Source: an uncultured Collinsella sp. (lineage in GTDB: Bacteria; Actinomycetota; Coriobacteriia; Coriobacteriales; Coriobacteriaceae). From it: a DNA stretch of 5,694 bases. The notes below the pieces were generated by a model. That model saw only the letters and a list, made by a program, of their open reading frames with translations, made no database searches and was not told the origin of the DNA. Below, one piece after another: positions 1 through 5,694 of the stretch (position 1 is its first letter; each line of letters begins with the position of its first letter). The translations under genes and the position numbers were made by a program. The stretch covers positions 1 to 5,694 of the forward strand of contig CALKBB010000230.1 of the NCBI GenBank assembly GCA_937989795.1. Reading direction: 5' to 3'.

Positions 1-1669
<1,669 letters not shown>

Positions 1670-1672
1670 GGG

Positions 1673-1680
1673 CTTCCTTT
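1673..1680 (-). promoter_or_regulatory. Ribosome binding site of the ABC exporter
   Basis: AAAGGAAG on the minus strand, with its AGGA core 5 nt from the ATG at 1669. It decides the start in favour of 1669 over the in-frame upstream ATG at 1705, which would add 12 residues (MASRPIRRERKP) but has no purine-rich site in front of it. Confidence 0.6.
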
Positions 1681-1794
1681 CGCGTCTGATAGGGCGAGAC
1701 GCCATTGTTGCACACTAAAGCGCACTTCAGGCAAGCACGGCGCGAAAAGCGCCCGCGCCCCGCGTTTACGTCGGCGCCCCGCCGTCAGATGCAG

Positions 1795-3150
1795 CTAGTC
1801 CTCGTCTTTTTGGTCTGCGGGCAGGCTCGCAGACGTGAGCCCCAAGATCTCGTCGGCCTCCCGCGTGTCTTCCAGCGCGTCGATATCCTTGAGCTTGCGC
1901 TCCATAACGTTGGTGCGCGTGGTGATGATGCCCTCGACCGTCTTTCCTGCGGTCTCGATCTGCTGCTGGGCGCGGCGCAGCGCCGCCTGATAGCGCGGCA
2001 GCTCGGCCTTGACGGCAGAGAGCACACGCAGCACGTCGTCGGTGCGTTTTTGCAACTTAAACGTCTGGTAGCTCATCTGCAGGCTGTTGAGGATGGCCGC
2101 CATGGTGCTGGGGCCGGCAACGTTGACGTGATAGTCGCGGCCCAAGGTCTCGATAAGCCCGGGGCGACTGACGACCTCGGCGTGCAGACCCTCAAAAGGC
2201 ACGAACATAATGCCAAAGTTGGTGGTCGCGGGCACGCTCAGGTACTTTTCGCAGATGTCCTTTGCCTCGCGCTTTACCATCGCATCGAGCGTCTTGCGCG
2301 CGGTGGCCACAGCCTCGGCATCACCCGACTCTTGCGCGTCGAGCAGATGCTCGTACGCGTCGCCCGGGAATTTGGAGTCGATCGGCAGCAGCACGGGATC
2401 GCCCTCGTTCACCGGCAGCTTGACGGCAAACTCAACGCGCTCCGAGGCGCCGGGCTTGGTGGCGACGTTTTCCAGATACTGGTCGGGCGTAAGGATGTCC
2501 GCCAGGATTGCACCCAACTGCACCTCGCCCAAAATGCCACGCGCCTTGACGTTGCCCAGCACGCGCTTAAGGTCGCCCACGCCGGTGGCAATGGACTGCA
2601 TATCGCCCAAACCCTTGTACACAGCCTCGAGCTGGTCGCTCACCTGCTTAAACGATGCAGACAGGCGATCGTTCAGCGTACGGGAGAGTTTCTCGTCCAC
2701 CGTCGCGCGCATCTGATCGAGCTGCACGTTGTTGTCCTTGCGGATGGCGCCCAGCTGGGCATCGACCGTCTCGCGCACCTTGTCCAAGCGGTGCTCGATG
2801 CCCTCGCGGTTGGCGCCGAGCTGTTGGGCCGTCTCGCGGCGCAGGTCATCCATACGGTCGCCAGCCTGCGAGAACTCACGCGCGATGGTCAGGTAGCGCT
2901 GCTGCCCTACGGCGGCATCGGTTGTCTGCTGCTGCGCGATGGCATTTGCCGTGCGGCGGGTTTCTGCCAACGCGACGTTCAGGGTGTCGAGCGCATTGTT
3001 GGCCTGCTCGAGCGCAGCCAGCATCTCTGCCCCGCCATCGCCGCGCTCCCGCAGCTCGGCGCGAAGGCCCTTGAGCTGCAGGGCACAAGCCACAGCAACC
3101 CCCACCGCCACCAAGGCGATCACAACAAGCACGATATCAATAGCAGACAT
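1795..3150 (-). CDS. rmuC: DNA recombination protein RmuC
   Basis: This is RmuC, 451 residues. The family has a predicted PD-(D/E)XK-like nuclease fold and was linked genetically in E. coli to limiting recombination at inverted repeats. Its biochemistry is little known. The sequence shows one N-terminal membrane helix (about 4-25), then a long charged coiled coil (about 27-185), then the RmuC domain (about 185-430). Family signatures are GILGEVQLGAIL (205-216), RVEFAVKLP (238-246), PIDSKFP (256-262), MFVPFEGLHAEV (315-326) and STMAAILNSLQMSYQTFKLQ (348-367). Glu209, Asp258 and Lys260 are the likely catalytic-type residues. Length and order are normal. I chose the ATG at 3150, where GGAG lies 3 nt upstream and the membrane helix follows at once. 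A TTG at 3183 would add 11 residues without a ribosome site. The gene starts 51 bp after the HTH gene, so co-transcription is possible but not shown. Confidence 0.95.
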   Translation of the reverse strand: MSAIDIVLVVIALVAVGVAVACALQLKGLRAELRERGDGGAEMLAALEQANNALDTLNVALAETRRTANAIAQQQTTDAAVGQQRYLTIAREFSQAGDRMDDLRRETAQQLGANREGIEHRLDKVRETVDAQLGAIRKDNNVQLDQMRATVDEKLSRTLNDRLSASFKQVSDQLEAVYKGLGDMQSIATGVGDLKRVLGNVKARGILGEVQLGAILADILTPDQYLENVATKPGASERVEFAVKLPVNEGDPVLLPIDSKFPGDAYEHLLDAQESGDAEAVATARKTLDAMVKREAKDICEKYLSVPATTNFGIMFVPFEGLHAEVVSRPGLIETLGRDYHVNVAGPSTMAAILNSLQMSYQTFKLQKRTDDVLRVLSAVKAELPRYQAALRRAQQQIETAGKTVEGIITTRTNVMERKLKDIDALEDTREADEILGLTSASLPADQKDED

Positions 3151-3201
3151 AGTCTCCGCCCAACAAACCCAATCGATTATCAATCAAAACCGCGATCAAT
3201 C

Positions 3202-3765
3202 TTACCCCGCCACACGCACCGGGCGCCCGGCCCCTTCTTTGGCGCCCCTCTCCTCCGCATATTCCATAATGCGGCGCGCCGTCTCCCTGCTCACCTTTGA
3301 GTCATCACCGGCTAAGTATGCGTACACGTTTCCCTTATTCAGGTGCAGAGCACGGCAGAGGCCATAGCGCGTTACACCCGATTCCCCTAGCGCTCCCAAC
3401 GTTCTTTTTCGCATCAGGGCGTTGATCCTCCTGTCCGCCACTGGCTTTTCCTTCACCGCTCTATACGCACGCCAAACGTTGGCATAACGGTTAGGGAGTT
3501 TGTCCTCGGTACATAGAGATGTCAGGCTACCCGCTTGACCATACAGAGACAAAACGCCTCGGTAATCCTCTTCCATCCACGAGCCCTCGGATAAACCCAG
3601 AACGTATTCGGCTTTTCCTTGCGCCAAAGCGAGCAAAAACAGGGGCTCCGCCACGCGCGGCGCAACCGTCGTCGCCTGCTTAACCAGCTTTCTAAAACTG
3701 AGCGACTGCTGTCCGGATAGCTCTCGGCAATAGCCTTTTAAGAATCCCTCAAAGGTCAGATTCAA
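3202..3765 (-). CDS. Unrecognised protein with C-terminal helix-turn-helix
   Basis: A 187-residue protein from a TTG start. The C-terminal part (about 131-170) reads as a helix-turn-helix: RYGLCRALHLNKGNVYAYL (133-151), then a short loop GDDSKVS and a helix ETARRIMEYAEE (161-172). This resembles XRE/Cro-like DNA-binding folds, so a DNA-binding regulator is likely. The N-terminal part (1-110) is helical with FEGFLKGYCRELSG and VAEPLFLLALAQGKAEYVL. I do not assign it to a named family. The tail is basic (GRPVRVAG). The frame stays open upstream to an ATG at 3897, which would add 44 residues. I prefer the TTG at 3765 because AGGAGGT sits 6 nt before it, because the start overlaps the stop of the preceding micro-ORF (TTGA), and because the upstream part of this frame has poor third-position G+C (about 36%). 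A sampled line is about 53% G+C against about 63% in rmuC, hinting at transfer. Presence of a gene is near certain; function is open. Confidence 0.85.
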   Translation of the reverse strand: MNLTFEGFLKGYCRELSGQQSLSFRKLVKQATTVAPRVAEPLFLLALAQGKAEYVLGLSEGSWMEEDYRGVLSLYGQAGSLTSLCTEDKLPNRYANVWRAYRAVKEKPVADRRINALMRKRTLGALGESGVTRYGLCRALHLNKGNVYAYLAGDDSKVSRETARRIMEYAEERGAKEGAGRPVRVAG

Positions 3766-3875
3766 CCGAGCACCTCCTTTTTGTATTGCCTGTATGCACA
3801 GACCATCTCTTGATAACTCCGCTCCGAAGGCGACAACGCCAAGTCCTCCAAGAATGGCGTTAAGTACCTTAACAT
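3762..3875 (-). CDS. 37-residue micro-ORF coupled to the HTH gene
   Basis: A small frame starting MLRYLTPFLEDLALSPSERS and ending QYKKEVLG, then TGA. It is not the frame of the HTH protein. Support for coding: its stop overlaps the TTG start of the next gene as TTGA, a usual sign of coupling. The next gene's AGGAGGT lies inside its last codons. By hand count, 24 of 36 sense codons after the ATG end in G or C, against about 16 of 44 in the competing frame. The peptide reads as an amphipathic charged helix. Against: no ribosome site precedes the ATG. Possible explanations are a leaderless transcript, or a shorter start at the TTG of codon 14, which has GGAGG 8 nt upstream and would give 24 residues. 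An upstream in-frame TGA just before the ATG limits extension. It could be a regulatory leader peptide, a small partner protein, or the surviving end of a decayed gene. No homologue is recognised. Confidence 0.5.
   Translation of the reverse strand: MLRYLTPFLEDLALSPSERSYQEMVCAYRQYKKEVLG
3772..3778 (-). promoter_or_regulatory. Strong ribosome binding site deciding a TTG start
   Basis: AGGAGGT on the minus strand, with 6 nt (GCTCGG) to the TTG at 3765. It is the best ribosome site in the region and fixes the HTH protein at 187 residues. It lies inside the last codons of the 37-residue micro-ORF, as expected for translational coupling. Confidence 0.8.
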
Positions 3876-3884
3876 GGTATTTTC

Positions 3885-3911
3885 TAGTATTATTCATCTT
3901 CAATAATACTA
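3885..3911. promoter_or_regulatory. Perfect AT-rich palindrome, candidate operator
   Basis: The plus strand reads TAGTATTATT, then CATCTTC, then AATAATACTA. The two 10-base arms are perfect reverse complements about a 7-base centre. It lies 9 nt upstream of the micro-ORF ATG (3875) and 119 nt upstream of the TTG of the HTH gene. A two-fold site of this size fits a dimeric DNA-binding protein, and the neighbouring HTH protein is the obvious candidate for self-regulation (inference). On the minus strand one arm contains TAATAC, a passable -10 box. No good -35 box was found 16-18 bp above it. If TAATAC is the -10, transcription would begin about 5 nt before the micro-ORF ATG. It is not a terminator, since the stem is AT-only apart from one pair per arm and no T-run follows. 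Confidence 0.6.
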
Positions 3912-3998
3912 TTCAGTCACATGACAGGACCCACAGGATGCAAGGATTCTACTCGTGGCGACAATCCCTACACCTTCGAAGTCCTAATGCGACAAACG

Positions 3999-4421
3999 TT
4001 AACTCTCCCAGCCGGCGCGAATGGTTGTTACGACATCGCCTAGGCGCTGGCCGAGAGCCGCCAAGTGTTCAAGCACCTCGCTGGGCGAGGCGCCGTTGAG
4101 AATGCACGTGAGGGCATATGAGGCCAAAAAGATTGCCGCGAGCCCCAACGGGATCAGCACGATCATCGCCAGCGTACGCAGGCGCTGGACCCAGCGACGG
4201 CGACGCGCACGACGTCTGTCGAACGCAAGCTCCTGCGCATATGAATCTTGCTGTACGGAATAGGCTCCTGGATCTACCTCACCTGCAGACGATACCGCGG
4301 GCGCGGCGTTTTGCGCAGGAGGCTGGACGGCTGCCCCTTGCATTTGCATCTCGATAAGCCGTTGCTGTTGGCGCAACATGCGCTCGGCTTGTTGCTGCGG
4401 GGTCTCGAGAAACAGGTCCAT
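3999..4421 (-). CDS. Small single-span membrane protein, function unknown
   Basis: A 140-residue protein that I do not recognise. The N-terminal head (1-40) is rich in Gln and Met with a likely coiled coil (QQQAERMLRQQQRLIEMQMQ, about 9-28). A Pro/Ala/Ser linker follows (about 30-60), then a strongly basic stretch RRRARRRR (about 69-76), then one hydrophobic segment (about 84-109, AMIVLIPLGLAAIFLASYAL). A short tail ends LGDVVTTIRAGWES. The positive-inside rule places the basic stretch and the head in the cytoplasm and the roughly 30-residue tail outside. The head could bind a partner. GAGGAGG lies 5 nt upstream of the ATG at 4421, which makes the start secure. Its neighbours suggest no pathway. 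No terminator is visible between its stop and the HTH cassette, so read-through into that unit is possible. Confidence 0.85.
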   Translation of the reverse strand: MDLFLETPQQQAERMLRQQQRLIEMQMQGAAVQPPAQNAAPAVSSAGEVDPGAYSVQQDSYAQELAFDRRRARRRRWVQRLRTLAMIVLIPLGLAAIFLASYALTCILNGASPSEVLEHLAALGQRLGDVVTTIRAGWES

Positions 4422-4426
4422 GCCGG

Positions 4427-4433
4427 CCTCCTC
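4427..4433 (-). promoter_or_regulatory. Ribosome binding site of the 140-residue protein
   Basis: GAGGAGG on the minus strand, 5 nt (CCGGC) from the ATG at 4421. It is near the ideal anti-16S match and confirms both the frame and the start of this otherwise unrecognised gene. Confidence 0.8.
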
Positions 4434-4666
4434 AATCGGAGCATTTGACGCTTACGCCCAGCATCTAGCATCGTCACGACTGCGGCAACGCAATCCGTAG
4501 CAATAGCCGCAAAGTTTCTTTTAACAAAAAACTGTCGAATAGCTCAACAACTCGCCTACCAGCACTTTCTTTGAGCTTTTTTCGCCAGCAATCTTTTGCC
4601 CTTCCGCTCTTGCGCCATCCGACCAAAACCCAACCAAAAGCTTGACGGAAATTGTGAAGACCGGGA

Positions 4667-4708
4667 CCCCACACAAAAAGTGCCGCCCCAAAGGGGCGGC
4701 ACACAAAC
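4667..4708. repeat. Copy 1 of a 42-nt repeated terminator segment
   Basis: Matches 5598-5639 at 38 of 42 bases in the same orientation. The match includes the flanks (CCCCACACAAAA on one side, CAAAC on the other), not only the stem. Conservation beyond the stem points to copying or conversion rather than chance likeness of two terminators. Confidence 0.8.
4671..4702 (-). terminator. Rho-independent terminator after the 210-residue membrane protein
   Basis: A perfect 10-bp stem, GTGCCGCCCC with GGGGCGGCAC, around a 3-nt loop (4680-4702). On the minus strand it is followed by TTTTTGTGT. On the plus strand the stem is followed by ACAAACC with no T-run, so it acts in the minus direction. It would end transcripts of the gene whose stop lies 182 nt upstream. 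It belongs to a 42-nt segment (4667-4708) repeated almost exactly at 5598-5639. Confidence 0.9.
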
Positions 4709-4744
4709 CAATCTATTAGCCAAAACTCGTTGGCAAGCCCGCGT

Positions 4745-4830
4745 CGTCAGACCCGCGGCGCATGCCTTTGCCTCGCGCGACTCTGCGAAGCCGTGAGCGA
4801 GAGGGAAAGGGATGCGCCGCGGGTCTGACG
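4745..4830. repeat. 86-nt long-stem inverted repeat
   Basis: The arms CGTCAGACCCGCGGCGCAT (4745-4763) and its exact reverse complement (4812-4830) give 19 uninterrupted pairs. After one mismatch the pairing goes on inward with CCTTT/AAAGG (4765-4769 with 4806-4810), CCTC/GAGG (4771-4774 with 4801-4804) and CGC/GCG (4776-4778 with 4797-4799). That makes about 31 pairs around a loop of under 20 nt. No T-run follows on either strand, so it is not a normal terminator. It lies in the 3' region of the 210-residue gene, before that gene's terminator. It may be a palindromic repeat unit (REP- or MITE-like), an mRNA-stabilising hairpin, or a structured RNA. No flanking target duplication or transposase is visible. 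Confidence 0.85.
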
Positions 4831-4884
4831 CCCGGAGCGGTGAAACCAGCAGTTGCCCTGCGCTCTGTGGTCGGTGAGGACAGA

Positions 4885-5517
4885 CTACATGCCCGCGAGA
4901 CCTCGGGCGGCGGTGGCGCACATAAACGCCAAGGCTAGAATCACGAGCGAACCGGCAATGTCGGCCACCACGCCCGTAAAACGGCGCTCAATTAGCCAGC
5001 TCTCAAAGTGCGGGGCAACGTTGCGCCAAACACGCCACAACAAGATACCCATGCCGATGACGCCGGGAATATTGAGCAGCAAAATCTCGGAGCACAAGAG
5101 GCCAATCAGGTTTCCGGCGGCAAAGCCCGCATCGCCCTCGCAGTATTTGCGATAAATCATGTACAGCATGTACGCCACAAACGGCTGCAGGCACGCAGAG
5201 ATAAACGTAACTACCATCGAGGGGTCCTGGGAAAAGACATCGGTGAGCTTATCCACGCTCGTGGCATCCTTAGAGGCCAGGAACAGGCCAATGACCACCA
5301 CAGGCACCACACCCAAAATAACCTCGACCATCGTAAACAGCTTGGCGGTCAGGTCCTCACTCGCCGAATTCAAATGGGGCGCCCACTCAGGATGAGCATG
5401 CGCGCCGACCTTCTTGTCCTTCTCGGCACGATCGGCCTTTTTGCCCTCAGGAACCCGACGACCAGGATCCTTGCGAGTCCCCGCCGCAGCCACCCGAGCC
5501 CGAGACTTCTTACCCAT
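4885..5517 (-). CDS. Multi-span membrane protein, function unknown
   Basis: A 210-residue protein that I do not recognise. The first 50 residues are hydrophilic and very basic (MGKKSRARVAAAG, RRVPEGKKADRAEKDKK), so they probably lie in the cytoplasm and could bind acidic partners. Hydrophobic segments follow at about 60-82 (VEVILGVVPVVVIGLFLAS), 99-123, 131-165 (one long or two short helices, broken by Pro151) and 182-205. That is four or five spans. No catalytic or transport motif stands out. The open frame reaches upstream to 5679, but that part runs through a terminator. The ATG at 5517 with GGGGTG 5 nt before it is the sensible start. An ATG 15 nt further up has no ribosome site. The gene has a terminator on each side (5602-5634 and 4671-4702), so it is probably a single-gene transcript. 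A short palindrome ACACT-ACCC-AGTGT (5553-5566) lies in its promoter region. Confidence 0.85.
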   Translation of the reverse strand: MGKKSRARVAAAGTRKDPGRRVPEGKKADRAEKDKKVGAHAHPEWAPHLNSASEDLTAKLFTMVEVILGVVPVVVIGLFLASKDATSVDKLTDVFSQDPSMVVTFISACLQPFVAYMLYMIYRKYCEGDAGFAAGNLIGLLCSEILLLNIPGVIGMGILLWRVWRNVAPHFESWLIERRFTGVVADIAGSLVILALAFMCATAARGLAGM

Positions 5518-5597
5518 AAAAACACCCCACATCAGGCAGTGAATAAACAAAAACACTACCCAGTGTACCCCTAAGCAATGGTGCGACCCCAACTGGC

Positions 5598-5639
5598 CCC
5601 CACACAAAACGTGCCGCCCAATAGGGGCGGCACGCAAAC
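5598..5639. repeat. Copy 2 of the 42-nt repeated terminator segment
   Basis: Same orientation as 4667-4708, with four differences. The C at 5610 and G at 5634 form an extra outer pair where copy 1 has unpaired A and A. The A at 5620 breaks the inner pair that copy 1 has. Both copies therefore keep a 10-bp stem, shifted by one position. Confidence 0.8.
5602..5634 (-). terminator. Rho-independent terminator of a gene beyond the right edge
   Basis: A 10-bp stem, CGTGCCGCCC (5610-5619) with GGGCGGCACG (5625-5634), has a 5-nt loop and is followed on the minus strand by TTTTGTGT. It ends a transcript coming from the right edge. In the 60 bases left before the edge, one minus-strand frame ends at a TGA (5648-5646) after about 15 open codons (...VVACSLQKS). 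This could be the end of the upstream gene, but the stretch is too short to say. Confidence 0.85.
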
Positions 5640-5694
5640 TTCTTATCAGCTTTTCTGTAACGAGCACGCGACGACCCAACGCCGGAGCGCGGGG

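Larger units (their letters stand above)
4422..4884. other. 463-bp stretch without a credible gene
   Basis: This lies between the stop of the 210-residue protein and the start of the 140-residue protein. The right part (4703-4884) is the 3' region of the former and holds the long inverted repeat (4745-4830). A terminator follows at 4671-4702. The left part (4434-4670) should hold the promoter of the 140-residue gene. It contains an AT-rich imperfect palindrome, AGTTTCTTTTAACAAAAAACT (4513-4533; 8 pairs, one of them G-T on the minus strand), and a weak minus-strand promoter-like pair, TTGCGT, 17 bp, TGCTAG (about 4491 down to 4463). Open frames crossing it start within the terminator hairpin and lack ribosome sites, so I do not call them genes. 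A small RNA cannot be excluded. Confidence 0.6.

Noticed and set aside
1738..1794. GC-rich inverted pieces after rmuC as a terminator
   Set aside because: GGCGGGGCGCC-like segments pair only over about 4 bp and no T-run follows, so a terminator is not supported.
1705..3300. 531-codon plus-strand open frame
   Set aside because: Antisense to rmuC, which has clear family motifs throughout; the extra frame is a by-product of high G+C.
4474..4706. Minus-strand frames of 61-76 codons below the 210-residue gene
   Set aside because: They start inside a terminator hairpin, have no ribosome site and show no protein-like pattern.
4556..4921. 121-codon minus-strand frame
   Set aside because: It overlaps the end of the 210-residue gene in another frame and then reads through the long inverted repeat and the terminator.
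5518..5679. 54-residue N-terminal extension of the 210-residue protein
   Set aside because: It runs through the terminator at 5602-5634 and has no ribosome site at its TTG; ATG 5517 is a better start.

Overview
The window looks like chromosomal DNA of a high-GC Gram-positive bacterium. Sampled coding lines are about 63% G+C, genes use strong GGAGG-type ribosome sites, TTG starts occur, and intergenic hairpins are GC-rich. Protein style and the repeated GTGCCGCCC-type terminators suggest an actinobacterium, perhaps Coriobacteriia such as Collinsella. That placement is an impression from reading, not a database match. Every gene I can support lies on the minus strand, so the window reads from right to left. 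Long open frames on the plus strand are antisense shadows.

Layout in the direction of transcription. At the right edge (about 5635-5694) is the unassigned tail of an upstream transcript that ends at a rho-independent terminator (5602-5634). Next is a 210-residue membrane protein of unknown function (5517-4885). Its 3' region carries an 86-nt long-stem inverted repeat (4830-4745), and it ends at a second terminator (4702-4671) that matches the first at 38 of 42 bases. About 250 bp without a credible gene lead to a 140-residue single-span membrane protein with a Gln-rich cytoplasmic-type head (4421-3999). After this comes an AT-richer island (about 3912-3202). It has a perfect 10+7+10 bp palindrome (3885-3911), a 37-codon micro-ORF (3875-3762), and a 187-residue protein with a C-terminal helix-turn-helix (3765-3202). 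The HTH protein's TTG start overlaps the micro-ORF stop as TTGA. Fifty-one bases further is rmuC (3150-1795), then 125 bp, then a fused permease-ATPase ABC exporter (1669 to beyond the left edge).

Functional reading. rmuC (membrane-anchored coiled coil plus predicted nuclease fold) and the ABC exporter are ordinary housekeeping-type genes. The two small membrane proteins are unrecognised. The most interesting stretch is the small HTH cassette. It has lower G+C than its neighbours, a palindrome where an operator would sit, and two genes that appear translationally coupled. An automatic gene caller would probably miss the micro-ORF and start the HTH protein 44 codons too early. A compact, self-regulated two-gene unit is an inference; no partner function can be read from the sequence.
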